Shown here: positions 17,816 to 26,741 of the stretch, piece after piece
Layout of the letters: each line of letters begins with the position of its first letter
How positions within the stretch are numbered: position 1 is the first letter of the stretch
Source of the DNA: CBDBBY01 sp965203795
Lineage (GTDB): Bacteria; Pseudomonadota; Alphaproteobacteria; Rhodobacterales; Rhodobacteraceae
Assembly (NCBI GenBank): GCA_965203795.1
Contig: OZ241915.1
Span: forward strand, 1,550,001 to 1,614,000
DNA: 64,000 nt
Direction: 5' to 3'
Program-made: the position numbers and the translations under genes
Notes under the pieces: generated by a model
Told to the model about the DNA's origin: nothing
Seen by the model: the letters and a program-made list of their open reading frames with translations, nothing else
Databases searched by the model: none

Positions 17816-18421
17816 TCAAGGATGCAGCCGTTCGATCCTCCATTTGGCTTCAAGATCCGGCCTGGTCCATTTGAACCTGTCGTGAAGCCGGAAGGCGCCG
17901 TTCGCCCAGAATTCGATTTCGAGCGGCCGGATTCGGAAGCCGCCCCAGAAGGGAGGCCTGGGCGGGTTTGTTCCGTGCTTTGCCGCGATTACAGCCACCT
18001 TCGCCTCAAGCCTGGCTCGCGATGCCAGCGGTTTGGATTGCCTGGACGCCCAAGCTCCAAAGCGGCTCTTGAGCGGACGCGTGCGGAAATACTCGTCAGC
18101 CTGTTCGCCGTCTTCCTTCGAGACCACGCCGCGAACCCTGATCTGCCTCCGAATCGACTTCCAGTGGGCGACGAACGCGGCCTTGCCGGTTTCCCCGATT
18201 TCGCGGGCCTTCGCGCTACCGTAGTTGGTGTAGAACACGAAGGCGTCGTCCTCGATTTCCTTCAGCAGAACCATCCTCGCGTTGGGCATTCCGTCCTTGG
18301 AGACTGTCGAAAGCGCAATTGCCGTGGGATCGTTAGGCTCGTTCGCCGCGGCTTCGGCGAGCCAGCTGCGAGCGATGGCGAACGGGTCGTCGCCCGCGAA
18401 CTTTCCGGTTCGTACCGCCAT
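17816..18421 (-). CDS. pdxH: Pyridoxamine 5'-phosphate oxidase
   Basis: FMN enzyme that oxidises pyridoxine or pyridoxamine phosphate to pyridoxal phosphate, the last step of vitamin B6 synthesis and salvage. The 201-residue product has PNARMVLLKEIEDDAFVFYTNYGSAKAREI, AAFVAHWKSIRRQIRVRG and EYFRTRPLKSRFGAWASRQS. The C-terminal signature is PPFWGGFRIRPLEIEFWANGAFRLHDRF. It starts at ATG 18421, divergent from fabI over a 143-base region. pdxA, which acts earlier in B6 synthesis, is also in the window at 45747. Confidence 0.95.
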   Translation of the reverse strand: MAVRTGKFAGDDPFAIARSWLAEAAANEPNDPTAIALSTVSKDGMPNARMVLLKEIEDDAFVFYTNYGSAKAREIGETGKAAFVAHWKSIRRQIRVRGVVSKEDGEQADEYFRTRPLKSRFGAWASRQSKPLASRARLEAKVAVIAAKHGTNPPRPPFWGGFRIRPLEIEFWANGAFRLHDRFKWTRPDLEAKWRIERLHP

Positions 18422-18564
18422 GAAGACCGCCTGGAGCGCAGTGCCGAACCTGCCGCCGACTTCCGGTTTCCCGCCCCTTCCGGCCGGTCCGGTCGTATTG
18501 AAACCGGAACCGCATTCGCCTAAAGGGCGCCTGTGAACCTTACCACCCGCGGACTTGGAATCCC

Positions 18565-19377
18565 ATGGACCTGATGGAAGGCAGGCGGGGCCTAATCATG
18601 GGCGTCGCCAACGACAAGTCCATTGCATGGGGAATCGCGAAAGCGTGCGCCGCGCACGGGGCCGAGCTAGCGTTCTCCTACCAAGGCGAACCCTTGCTCA
18701 AGAGGATAACGCCTCTTGCGGATTCCATAGGCTCGGACCGGGTGTTCGAGTGCGATGTCAACGATCAGGAATCCGTAGGCCGACTGTTCGAGCGCGTCGC
18801 CGAGACTTGGGATTCCATCGACTTCGTGGTGCACGCCATCGGCTTCGCCGACAAGGCGGAACTGCGCGGGCGCTACGTCGACACCAGCTTGGCCAATTTC
18901 CTGAAATCCATGGAGATTTCGGTATACTCGTTCACGTCGGTGGCGAAGCACGCCGAAGCGCTGATGCCGAACGGCGGCTCCCTGCTCACGCTGACCTATT
19001 ACGGCGCGGAAAAGGTCATGCCCCATTACAACATCATGGGCGTGGCGAAGGCGGCGCTCGAAGCGTCGGTCATGTACTTGGCGGCCGACCTGGGGGCCAG
19101 CGGAATCCGGGTGAACGCGATTTCGGCCGGAACCATCAAGACCTTGGCGGCGTCAGGCATCGGCGAATTCCGCTACATCATGAAATGGAACGAGCTGAAT
19201 TCGCCTCTCGGCCGCAACGTGACGCAGGACGAGATCGGGAACTCCGCCCTCTACCTGCTTTCCGATCTCGGCTCGGCGGTCACCGGGGAGGTCCTGCATG
19301 TCGACGCGGGCTATCACGTCGTCGGCATGAAACGCCCGGACGCTCCGGACATTGACGCGGTCACCGGGAGGAAGTGA
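18565..19377 (+). CDS. fabI: Enoyl-[acyl-carrier-protein] reductase (NADH)
   Basis: Carries out the final reduction in each cycle of type II fatty-acid synthesis. The 270-residue short-chain dehydrogenase has the FabI cofactor motif GVANDKSIAWGIA near the start. The active-site arrangement is LTYYGAEKVMPHYNIMGVAKAAL, with Tyr and Lys separated by six residues, followed by ISAGTIKTLAASGI, which forms the substrate-binding loop. The ATG at 18565 begins the homologous sequence. The stop codon overlaps the next gene (TGATG), so fabI and the phosphoribosyltransferase are probably coupled. Confidence 0.95.
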   Translation: MDLMEGRRGLIMGVANDKSIAWGIAKACAAHGAELAFSYQGEPLLKRITPLADSIGSDRVFECDVNDQESVGRLFERVAETWDSIDFVVHAIGFADKAELRGRYVDTSLANFLKSMEISVYSFTSVAKHAEALMPNGGSLLTLTYYGAEKVMPHYNIMGVAKAALEASVMYLAADLGASGIRVNAISAGTIKTLAASGIGEFRYIMKWNELNSPLGRNVTQDEIGNSALYLLSDLGSAVTGEVLHVDAGYHVVGMKRPDAPDIDAVTGRK

Positions 19378-19886
19378 TGGACGTCGAATACCTCCCCCAC
19401 GAGAAGGGCCTCCACGTAAGCTGGGACAGGCTTCACTACGACGCCCGGACGCTCGCGCTCCGCCTGAGCGCGTTCCGGACCACCAACAACATCACTTGGA
19501 ACTCGATTCTCGCGGTTACCCGAGGCGGAATGGTTCCTGCGATGATCATCGCCAGGGAGCTGGGAATCCGGCTCGTCGAGTCGATTTCCATAATGTCGTA
19601 CGACTACCAGCGGCAGGCGAAGCCGCAAATCCTCAAGTTTCCCGCCCCCGAGATCGTAGGCGACGGGACCGGCGTGCTGGTCGTCGACGACCTCGTGGAT
19701 ACCGGACTAACCTTGGAAATCATCAGGAAGCGCTATCCGAGCGCTTATTTCGTCACCCTTTACGCCAAGCCGAAAGGGCGTCCGATGGTCGACACGTTCA
19801 TCCGGGAAGTAAGCCAGGACACGTGGATCTTCCTGCCTTGGGACTTGGCGCTGCAGTACGTGGACCCCTACCACGGGAAGGAATGA
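19377..19886 (+). CDS. gpt: Xanthine(-guanine) phosphoribosyltransferase
   Basis: Purine salvage enzyme that converts xanthine or guanine plus PRPP to the nucleotide. The 169-residue product has the type I PRTase fold with WNSILAVTRGGMVPAMIIAREL and the PRPP-binding loop VLVVDDLVDTGLTLE. The C-terminal DTWIFLPWDLA contains the conserved base-contacting Trp region of Gpt. It begins at ATG 19377, overlapping the fabI stop codon. A GTG at 19374 would add one residue. Assignment to Gpt rather than another small PRTase rests on the C-terminal motif. Confidence 0.88.
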   Translation: MDVEYLPHEKGLHVSWDRLHYDARTLALRLSAFRTTNNITWNSILAVTRGGMVPAMIIARELGIRLVESISIMSYDYQRQAKPQILKFPAPEIVGDGTGVLVVDDLVDTGLTLEIIRKRYPSAYFVTLYAKPKGRPMVDTFIREVSQDTWIFLPWDLALQYVDPYHGKE

Positions 19887-20241
19887 CGACACGGGCGGGA
19901 CCGGAGGGTTGCAGCCGGTCGAAGCGCCCCCGCGGCCGTCCGCCATGCGTCGCCAAGCGGGGCTCATCGCCGCGACGTCGAACGACGGCATGCCGAAGCG
20001 CATGGCGAACTCTAGGCGAGAACGACCTTTCAACAAAGAGTTGAGCATGCATTCCTCATGCATCGCATTCGGATCTGCGCCGCTCTTGCGCTGCCTGCTG
20101 CAAGGCCGAGGGCCGATGAATTCCGCCGCCGACAATAGCTTGCCGTCGCCGGTCGCTTCCGCTGCCCGGCCGCCGCGCCCGCCCCTCGCCTTCAAGCGGG
20201 TGCCCAGCCTCCCGCCGACCTCGGCCATGCGGCGGTAGCCC
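19887..20241. other. Gene-free region between gpt and purB
   Basis: A 355-base GC-rich region with no recognised gene, RNA or clear terminator. Open frames on the minus strand are interrupted or show no family resemblance. A small palindromic ATGCAT pair lies near 20046-20062. The purB promoter should be here but is not obvious. Confidence 0.4.
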
Positions 20242-21549
20242 GTGCTTTTGTCGCGGTACACCCGGCCTGAAATGGCCGCGATCTGGTCGGAACAGTCGAA
20301 ATTCCGGATCTGGTTCGAAATCGAAGCGCTCGCCGCGGAAGCAATGGCCCTTCGCGGCCAGATCCCGAGGGCCGCCGCTGAAGCGATTCGGCGCGCAGGA
20401 GAGGTTGAATTCGATGTCGCGCGCGTAAGGGAGATCGAGCGGGAAACCCATCACGAGTTCGCCTCGTTCATTTCGTATCTCGGCGAGCTTGCCGGGCGGG
20501 AGAACGCCCGCTTCCTTCACAGGGGCATGACTTCCAGCGATGTGCTCGACACCTGCTTCAACCTGCAGCTCTGCAGGGCTTCGGAACTCCTGCTCGACGG
20601 ATTCGGCCGCTTGGCGGAGACGCTCAAGCGGCGGGCGATGGAGTTCAAGCACACTGCCTGCCCCGGACGCAGCCACGGGATGCACGCGGAGCCCGTAACC
20701 TTCGGCTTGAAGATGGCCCAAGCGTTCTCGGAAGCCCGCCGGAACGCCGCCCGCATTGAATTTGCCAAGCAGGAGGTCGCGACCGGAGCGATTTCCGGCG
20801 CGATGGGCACGTTCGCGAACGTCGACCCCGAGATCGAAGCGGCGGTATGCGAACGGCTGGGGCTGCGGCCCGAGCCGACATCCACGCAAGTGATTCCCCG
20901 GGACCGGCACGCAATGTATTTTGCGACGCTCGGCGTGGCGGCGGCGTCCATCGAGCGGGTCGCCGTCGAAGTCCGAAATCTTCAGCGCACTGAAATCGGC
21001 GAAGCGTCCGAGGCCTTCCAAGACGCCCAGATCGGCTCCAGCGCCATGCCGCACAAGCGGAATCCGATCCTTTCGGAAAACCTGACCGGGCTGGCCAGGC
21101 TGGCCAGGTCCTGCGTCGCGCCGTCGCTGGAGAACGTCGCGCTTTGGCACGAGCGCGACATGTCGCACTCGTCGGTGGAGCGCGTGACGGGACCGGGCGC
21201 AACCGCAGTGCTCGACTTCGCGGTCCACAGGCTCGCCTCCGTGGTCGAAGGGCTGGTCGTCAGGGAGGACCGCATGGCACGGAATCTCTCTCTTTCAAGC
21301 GGAACGGCGAATTCCCAAGCGGTCATGCTGGCGCTGGCCCGGAACGGCATGGACCGGGAAAGGGCTTACAGGAGCGTTCAGCAGCTGGCGTCGAAAGCCG
21401 CGGATTCGGGAAAGGATTTCGGGGAGCTCGTGCGCGAGGACCCGGAGATCGCGGAACTGCTGCCCGAACAGGAGCTGGAAGCGATTCTCAACGGAAGCCG
21501 CCATATGCGGAATGTGGATCGAATCTTCGATCGCGTGTTCGGCGACTGA
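20242..21549 (+). CDS. purB: Adenylosuccinate lyase
   Basis: Cleaves SAICAR to AICAR and adenylosuccinate to AMP in purine synthesis. The 435-residue product belongs to the fumarase/aspartase superfamily. The signature loop GSSAMPHKRNPILSENL lies near residue 265, with THHEFASFI-type upstream motifs (ETHHEFASFISYLGE), LHRGMTSSDVLDT and GRSHGMHAEPVTFGLK. The start is GTG 20242 (LLSRYTRPEMAAIWSE follows). purC lies 620 bases on in the same direction, separated by the oppositely oriented DUF1476 gene. Confidence 0.95.
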   Translation: MLLSRYTRPEMAAIWSEQSKFRIWFEIEALAAEAMALRGQIPRAAAEAIRRAGEVEFDVARVREIERETHHEFASFISYLGELAGRENARFLHRGMTSSDVLDTCFNLQLCRASELLLDGFGRLAETLKRRAMEFKHTACPGRSHGMHAEPVTFGLKMAQAFSEARRNAARIEFAKQEVATGAISGAMGTFANVDPEIEAAVCERLGLRPEPTSTQVIPRDRHAMYFATLGVAAASIERVAVEVRNLQRTEIGEASEAFQDAQIGSSAMPHKRNPILSENLTGLARLARSCVAPSLENVALWHERDMSHSSVERVTGPGATAVLDFAVHRLASVVEGLVVREDRMARNLSLSSGTANSQAVMLALARNGMDRERAYRSVQQLASKAADSGKDFGELVREDPEIAELLPEQELEAILNGSRHMRNVDRIFDRVFGD

Positions 21550-21550
21550 A

Positions 21551-21574
21551 CCGCGCCCGGCGCCTTCGGCGCGG
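21551..21574. terminator. Candidate bidirectional hairpin between purB and DUF1476 gene
   Basis: CCGCGCC at 21551-21557 pairs with GGCGCGG at 21568-21574 in the 37-base gap between two convergent stop codons. No U-tract is present, so the terminator role is inferred. Confidence 0.35.
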
Positions 21575-21586
21575 CGGAATTCCGCG

Positions 21587-21904
21587 CTAATCCGATTCTT
21601 CCAGCAGCTGGGCCTTGGCCTCGGCGAGTGACTCGTCCATCTTCGCCCTGATGTCGGCCTCGTCGGCGCGGCCTTTCAGGTCGCCAGCGACCTTTCTGAA
21701 CACGTCTTCGCGCCCGGGCTCCTCGAAGTCGGCCCTGATAACCTCCTTGACGTAGGCATCGGTGCCATCGCCTTCCTTTCCGAGCAGTCCGGCGGCCCAG
21801 AGGGCAAAGATCTTGTTCGCCCTCGCCTCCACTTTGAACCGCAGCTGCTCGTCGTGGGCGAACTTGGATTCGAATGCGTTCTTGCGCTCGTCGAAGGTTG
21901 TCAT
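21587..21904 (-). CDS. DUF1476 protein, zeta-type inhibitor of the F1-ATPase
   Basis: A 105-residue helical protein of the DUF1476 family, which includes the zeta subunit that blocks ATP hydrolysis by the F1FO-ATPase of Paracoccus and other alphaproteobacteria. The start ATG 21904 gives MTTFDERKNAFESKFAHDEQLRFK. This N-terminal segment is the inhibitory region in known members. The conserved continuation is ARANKIFALWAAGLLG and YVKEVIRADFEEPGREDVFRKV. It acts in the cytoplasm at the membrane ATPase. The gene lies between purB and purC on the opposite strand, a neighbourhood typical of alphaproteobacteria. It is restricted to this class, which supports the taxonomic call. Confidence 0.9.
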   Translation of the reverse strand: MTTFDERKNAFESKFAHDEQLRFKVEARANKIFALWAAGLLGKEGDGTDAYVKEVIRADFEEPGREDVFRKVAGDLKGRADEADIRAKMDESLAEAKAQLLEESD

Positions 21905-22169
21905 TGAAGCGTTCCCGTTGGCCTTGGAAGCGGCCATATGATGCGCTTCAAGTCGATTGGCAAGGCAGGTATTGATATTTGTTGACAGAAGGGCCAGCAA
22001 TGCGTGATCGTTTCCGGCAAGCGGCGAGGGCCGGAATCAGGGTCTTCAAGTCAGCGGAACCGCGACCGGAACGGAGGCCTTCGTCGGCAATATTGCCGGA
22101 ATTCGTAGCATCGGCTACAGGGTCGGACAGGAGCAGTCCAATCACCGCCAAAACGCGAATGGAATCGAG

Positions 22170-22931
22170 ATGACACGGCGAAGACTGGTGTACCGAGGCA
22201 AAACCAAGACCGTCTACCGGGGCAACACCGCGGGCACGCTGGTGCTGCATTTCCGGGACGACGCCGCGGCCGTCAACGGGCCGAGGCACGAGGCCCTGGA
22301 GGGCAAGGGGGTTCTCAACAACCGGATGTCCGAGCACTTGATGCAGGGTCTCGGCAACATCGGCGTTCCGACGCACCTGGTGCGCCGGGTGAACATGCGG
22401 GAGCAGCTGGTCCGCTCGGCCGACATTGTCCCGCTGAAGATCACGGTTCGGAACTACGCCGCTGGCGATTTCGCGCGAAGACTTGGCATCAAGGAGGGCG
22501 AGGCCCTTCCCCGCCCGATCATCGAATTCCATCTCAAGGACGCCCAGCTGGGCTATCCGCTGATCACCGAAGACCACGCCGTGACTTTCGGCTGGGCATC
22601 GCACCACGAAGTCGAAGACATCATTCCGCTGGCGTTCAGGGCGAACGATTTCCTGACCGGACTGATGCTCGGCGTCGGAATCAGGCTGGTCGACTTCACG
22701 ATAGAAGTAGGCCGGGTCTGGGAGGACGAGTACCAGCGCCTGGTTATCGCCGACGAGCTGAGTCCGGACGTGTGCAGGCTTTGGGATCTCGAATCGGGCC
22801 GCAAGCTCGGCGAGGAGGTCTTTGAGGACGACCTCGGGCATCTGGTCGATTCGTACACCGAAGTCGCCCGGCGCCTTGGCGTGCTGCCCAAGACCGAAAT
22901 CCGGCCCGGAAGGCCGAAGCTAGTCAGCTAG
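22170..22931 (+). CDS. purC: Phosphoribosylaminoimidazole-succinocarboxamide synthase
   Basis: Joins CAIR and aspartate to make SAICAR with ATP, the purine-pathway step before purB. The 253-residue product shows the SAICAR synthetase fold: YRGKTKTVYRG at the start, FNNRMSEHLMQ-like LNNRMSEHLMQGLGNIG, RNYAAGDFARRLG, the substrate motif SPDVCRLWD and LEIEFH-type FHLKD. The start is ATG 22170. Its end overlaps the convergent DUF1638 gene by four bases. No purS, purQ or purL follows here. Confidence 0.94.
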   Translation: MTRRRLVYRGKTKTVYRGNTAGTLVLHFRDDAAAVNGPRHEALEGKGVLNNRMSEHLMQGLGNIGVPTHLVRRVNMREQLVRSADIVPLKITVRNYAAGDFARRLGIKEGEALPRPIIEFHLKDAQLGYPLITEDHAVTFGWASHHEVEDIIPLAFRANDFLTGLMLGVGIRLVDFTIEVGRVWEDEYQRLVIADELSPDVCRLWDLESGRKLGEEVFEDDLGHLVDSYTEVARRLGVLPKTEIRPGRPKLVS

Positions 22932-23617
22932 CCCGCAGCGAAAACGTCGGCGCCAGCGCCGGATTCGTCTTCGGCGGGATCCGCGTTTTCGGCGAAGCGC
23001 CGAAGCCCTGTCTCCAAGTTGCCGTACCCGGTGAGCCTCCGCTCGTAGGCAAGCCCCAGCCGTTCCGCGCATCGTCGCGCTTTGGCATGGAGTTCGGGAT
23101 CGTCGGTCTGGGCGAGGTAGATCAGCCGGTCGTAATTGCCGAAGTATGCCTCGCGGAGCTCGGGATGGGCATCGAGGCCAAGAGGCTTCCAAACGAATGC
23201 GTCGAACTGCTTGACCAGGAAGTCCGTCAGATAGAATGCGGTCAGCTCTCCTTCCGAGTGCTTCGCGAACCTCTCCAGCCCGTCGTAGAACGCGTAGCAA
23301 TGGGGGCCTTCGATCATCTCCAGGCCCAGCTCCCGGCATTTCGCCTCCAGCAGCCCGCCGGTGCCGCAGTCGGCATAGACGACCAGCACGGATTTGTAGC
23401 CGTGCTTGCGCTTCTCGTACGCCGCCTCGACCGCGGCAGGAATCCGATCAGGGTAGAGATGCAGATCCGCCGGAAGGCAGTGAAGCTCCAGATGCTCCCA
23501 GCCGTTGAGCCGGATGATTTCGAGGATTTCGCGGGCCAAAGCGCCGCACGCAAGCAGAAGGGACCTGTCGCCGGTCCCCTCGCCCGCTTCAGCGTGGATT
23601 GTGCCCAACTTCCGCAC
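22928..23617 (-). CDS. DUF1638 family protein of a corrinoid methyltransfer cluster
   Basis: A 229-residue protein of the DUF1638 family, biochemical role unknown. It begins at GTG 23617 behind a purine-rich site. Typical stretches are LLLACGALAREILEIIRLNGW, HLYPDRIPAAVEAAYEK, VLVVYADCGTGGLL and GPHCYAFYDGLERF. The conserved Cys and His residues (ACGAL, ADCGTGG, GPHCY) suggest metal or cofactor binding, which is inference. It is the third gene of a row with the corrinoid protein and Bmt, and members of this family are often found beside corrinoid methyltransferases. Confidence 0.82.
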   Translation of the reverse strand: MRKLGTIHAEAGEGTGDRSLLLACGALAREILEIIRLNGWEHLELHCLPADLHLYPDRIPAAVEAAYEKRKHGYKSVLVVYADCGTGGLLEAKCRELGLEMIEGPHCYAFYDGLERFAKHSEGELTAFYLTDFLVKQFDAFVWKPLGLDAHPELREAYFGNYDRLIYLAQTDDPELHAKARRCAERLGLAYERRLTGYGNLETGLRRFAENADPAEDESGAGADVFAAG

Positions 23618-23669
23618 TTGCCTTCGCTCCAGACGGGACGCGCTTCTTCCGCCCGGCAGCCGGTTCCGG

Positions 23670-24383
23670 CTACCCGGCGGCGAGCACGTTGTGCTTCCGC
23701 GCCATGAATTCCTTTGCGGTCTCGACGGCGACCGCTGCGTCACGGCAATACGCATCCGCGCCGATCGCCTTTCCGAACTCCTCGTTCAGCGGCGCCCCGC
23801 CCACAAGCACGATGAAGTTCTCGCGAAGGCCCAGCTCGACCAGCCGGTCGATCACGACCTTCATGTAGGGCATGGTCGTGGTCAGCAGCGCTGACATTCC
23901 CAGAATGTCGGGCTCTTCGGTCTCAAGCGCCTCGAGATAGTTTTCCACCGGATTGTTGATGCCGAGATCCACGACCTCGAAGCCCGCGCCCTCCAGCATC
24001 ATCGAAACCAGGTTCTTGCCGATGTCGTGAATGTCGCCCTTGACCGTGCCGATCACCACTTTGCCCATCCGCGGCGCGCCGGTCTCCGCAAGAAGCGGCT
24101 TGAGAATCGCCATTCCCGCCTTCATGGCGTTCGCGGCTAGCAAGACCTCGGGGACGAACAGGATTCCATCCCGGAAATCGATGCCGACGATCCGCATGCC
24201 TTCGACCAAAGCCTTGGTTAGCACGTCGTACGGCGCCCAGCCCCGGTCAAGGAGTATGGAGACCCCCTCCTCGATCTCCTCCTTCAGGCCGTCGTACAGG
24301 TCGTCGTGCATCTGCTGGACGAGCTCGTCGTTCGGCAGCTCGGAGAGAATGATCTCTTCTTCGTCTTCGAGATCGTCAGCCAT
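23670..24383 (-). CDS. Corrinoid (B12-binding) methyl-carrier protein, MtbC-like
   Basis: A 237-residue methyl-carrier protein. Residues about 30-105 form the four-helix cap (LLDRGWAPYDVLTKALVEGMRIVGIDFRDGILFVPEVLLAANAMKAG). Residues about 110-230 form the cobalamin-binding Rossmann domain with the motif VKGDIHDIGKNLV, in which the His ligates cobalt, followed by GMSALLTTTMPYMK and LVGGAPLN. It would shuttle a methyl group between a substrate-specific methyltransferase and a second acceptor. It lies between Bmt and DUF1638 in one row. The donor and acceptor are not shown by the sequence; betaine-type methylamines are plausible. Confidence 0.9.
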   Translation of the reverse strand: MADDLEDEEEIILSELPNDELVQQMHDDLYDGLKEEIEEGVSILLDRGWAPYDVLTKALVEGMRIVGIDFRDGILFVPEVLLAANAMKAGMAILKPLLAETGAPRMGKVVIGTVKGDIHDIGKNLVSMMLEGAGFEVVDLGINNPVENYLEALETEEPDILGMSALLTTTMPYMKVVIDRLVELGLRENFIVLVGGAPLNEEFGKAIGADAYCRDAAVAVETAKEFMARKHNVLAAG

Positions 24384-24444
24384 CGCGAAACCCCGCTGGC
24401 ATGTTCATGAGTTCAAGTCCAATTCCATTGCAATATCGGGCCAG

Positions 24445-25488
24445 CTAATCAAGACGCTGGCTGCCGCCGGCATTGGAAAGTTCAGGCCGCCGCCGTCGGC
24501 GCGGCCGCCTCTCGACAGCCTTGCCGTCAGGAAGCCCCGCGTAGGAAAACGGGCCGAGCCTTGCGGTGATCTCCTCCTCATCGGGCGCGGGCCCGGTCGG
24601 CGCGGATTCGAGCCGCCGGCGCATTGCCGCCAAGTGCTCCGCCGCGGTGCCGCAGCATCCGCCGATGATTCTGGCTCCCGCCCGGAACGCCAGCTCCGCG
24701 TAGTCGGCCATCATCGCGGGCGAGCCATCGTATTTGACCTCGCCGTCAACGAAACGCGGAATTCCCGCATTCGCCTTGGCGATAACGGGCAGGTCGGTGC
24801 CGGAATCCGCAAAGCCGAGAAGCGTTTTGACAAGATCGGACGCCCCTGCCCCGCAGTTCGCGCCGAACGCGATGGGCGGGCTTGCCATCCGGCCCGCCGC
24901 GGAAGCGAGTTCCGAAGCCGTCACTCCCATCATCGTCCTTCCGGCGGTGTCGAAGCTCATCGTGCCGCACCACGGCATGCCGGAGAGGCGGCACGCCTCG
25001 GCGGCCGCCTGGAATTCCTCATTGGAAGAGAGCGTCTCCACCCAGAGCAGGTCCGCGCCGCCCTGCTTCAGCGATTCGGCCTGCTCGTGGAAGATGTCGA
25101 CCGCGTCGGCGTACGGCAAGTCCCCAAGCGGCTCGATCATGTCGCCGGTAGGCCCGATCGAGCCCGCGACGATTGCTCCGCCGCCGTGCCGCTCGCACGC
25201 TTCCCTTCCGATTTCCGCAGAAATCCTCGAAAGCGCCGGAGCCTCCGAATCCTTGCCGTGCAGCTTTAGCCGCGCCCGGTTCCCGCCGAAGCTGTTGGTA
25301 AGGATGAGGTCGCATCCCGCCCCAAGGAAGCTTTCGTACAGCCCGGAAACCACTTCCGGAAAATCGACGTTCCATTGCTCGGGCGGATCGCCGGACTGCA
25401 GGCCGCGCTTGAAGAGGTTCGTGCCGGTTGCGCCATCCGCAAGCAGCCAGCCCCGCCGGTCCAGAATTGCTTCCAGCCTAGAATGCAT
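24445..25488 (-). CDS. bmt: Betaine-homocysteine S-methyltransferase
   Basis: Zinc-dependent methyltransferase of the Pfam homocysteine S-methyltransferase family. The 347-residue product from ATG 25488 has the N-terminal LLADGATGTNLF and DLILTNSFGGNRARL. The zinc ligands appear as GANCGAG near residue 200 and IIGGCCGT near residue 275. The Bmt type fits the corrinoid protein and DUF1638 genes that follow on the same strand. Known members use glycine betaine as donor. An open frame upstream of 25488 runs through sufE sequence and is not part of the gene. The last 30 residues are rich in Arg and low in complexity. Confidence 0.88.
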   Translation of the reverse strand: MHSRLEAILDRRGWLLADGATGTNLFKRGLQSGDPPEQWNVDFPEVVSGLYESFLGAGCDLILTNSFGGNRARLKLHGKDSEAPALSRISAEIGREACERHGGGAIVAGSIGPTGDMIEPLGDLPYADAVDIFHEQAESLKQGGADLLWVETLSSNEEFQAAAEACRLSGMPWCGTMSFDTAGRTMMGVTASELASAAGRMASPPIAFGANCGAGASDLVKTLLGFADSGTDLPVIAKANAGIPRFVDGEVKYDGSPAMMADYAELAFRAGARIIGGCCGTAAEHLAAMRRRLESAPTGPAPDEEEITARLGPFSYAGLPDGKAVERRPRRRRRPELSNAGGSQRLD

Positions 25489-25574
25489 TCCGAAGACCTT
25501 CAGATTCCGCCCGGCGGAACGGGCGCATCCCCTGCAATTTCCAAGTATCCGCGTGCATGATCGTCGAATTGCGA

Positions 25575-26027
25575 CTAGATTCGGGCAGAATCGCCCCCGT
25601 CCGCGGCGGATTTCAGCTCCGCGATCTGCCGGATCCGTCCGACCATGGATCTCAGGCCGTTGGAGCGCTGCGACGACAGATGGCCGTGCAGGTCGAGCCG
25701 GGCGAGTTCCGCATCCGCGTCCACGCGGAGAACCTGCGACATCGGCAGCCCGTTGAACAGCGCGCACAGGATGCAGATCAGGCCACGGACGATCATTGCG
25801 TCGCTGTCGCCCCGGATGCTGAACAGCGGCTCCGCGTCGCCTTCGTCCAGTTCGGGCACGATCCAGACCTGGCTTGCGCACCCGTCGACTTTCGTCGCCG
25901 CATTCTTCTGCGACTCCGGCAGCGGCACCATGCGTTTGCCCAGATCGATCACGTGGCGGTACCGGTCTTCCCAGGCGTCCAGGAATTCGAAGTCCGCCGC
26001 GATTTCCTCGAATGCGTCCGTTGCCAT
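25575..26027 (-). CDS. sufE: SufE-type cysteine desulfuration protein
   Basis: Accepts sulfane sulfur from a SufS-type cysteine desulfurase for iron-sulfur cluster assembly. The 150-residue product has the SufE fold: DAFEEIAADFEFLDAWEDRYRHVIDLGKRMVPL and the active-site segment KVDGCASQVWIVPEL, with the sulfur-accepting Cys near residue 50. The C-terminal half has GLRSMVGRIRQIA. It starts at ATG 26027 as an isolated gene. No sufBCDS genes lie nearby. Confidence 0.93.
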   Translation of the reverse strand: MATDAFEEIAADFEFLDAWEDRYRHVIDLGKRMVPLPESQKNAATKVDGCASQVWIVPELDEGDAEPLFSIRGDSDAMIVRGLICILCALFNGLPMSQVLRVDADAELARLDLHGHLSSQRSNGLRSMVGRIRQIAELKSAADGGDSARI

Positions 26028-26288
26028 CTCGAATCAGCCGGCAAGCCTGCGCTCCCTGCGGTCTTGTACCATTCCGAATTGAACATGGATCGCAGGATTG
26101 CAACCTCCGCCGATTCCGGGACTTCGATGCCGCTGGCGGTTCCCACGGTCACGCATCGCCGCGCGAACAACGGTCTCCGCGTCGCGGATCCCGAATCAGC
26201 AGGCCAGCTGCGACCCGGACGGGCAGTTTTAAACATGGCTTGATCCGTGTAAGCTCGGCGGCAAGTGAAATTGCCCGCAAGCGCCGCA

Positions 26289-26741
26289 ATGTTCAGGATA
26301 CCGGCTTCGCTTTCGCTGCTCGCGCTTCTTGCCGCGTGCACCGATTCCAGGCAACTCAATCCGTCCAACTGGTTCGGAAGCGACGAAAGAGCCGAAACGG
26401 TCGTAGAAGCACCGGCAATCAAGGATCGCAGGCCGCTCGTTGCGCAAGTTTCCGGGCTGCGTGCGGACCGCCATCCCGGCGGCATCATCCTCGTTGCGAC
26501 CGGGCTTCCCGAATCCCAGGGCCATTGGAGGGCCGAGCTCGTTCCTGTGAACAACGAGGCGCCAGCAGACGGGCTGCTCACTTACGAGTTTGTGGTCGAG
26601 ACTCCGCTTGCTGAAGCCAGAACAGGCTCTTCGGACAGCCGGGAAGTTGTCGCCGCGCGGTCAATCAGTTCCCGGAAGCTGAGAAACGTCTCAAGAATCA
26701 GGGTCGTGTCCGACTCGAATGTCAGGGATCTGCGGCTCTAG
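26289..26741 (+). CDS. Putative lipoprotein, alphaproteobacterial family
   Basis: A 150-residue protein with a short lipoprotein signal peptide from ATG 26289 (FRIPASLSLLALLAAC), where the Cys of LAAC at residue 17 would be lipidated. The sequence LNPSNWFG that follows is familiar from small uncharacterised lipoproteins of Rhodobacterales relatives. The rest forms a compact beta-rich region with no catalytic motif. A GTG at 26265 is possible but weakens the signal peptide. Its end overlaps the convergent rnd gene by four bases. Function unknown. Confidence 0.72.
   Translation: MFRIPASLSLLALLAACTDSRQLNPSNWFGSDERAETVVEAPAIKDRRPLVAQVSGLRADRHPGGIILVATGLPESQGHWRAELVPVNNEAPADGLLTYEFVVETPLAEARTGSSDSREVVAARSISSRKLRNVSRIRVVSDSNVRDLRL

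Noticed and set aside
20056..21228. 390-codon minus-strand frame opposite purB
   Set aside because: Arg- and Gly-rich antisense frame; purB is certain on the plus strand.
25489..26103. Upstream extension of bmt
   Set aside because: It runs through sufE in another frame; homology to Bmt starts at ATG 25488.
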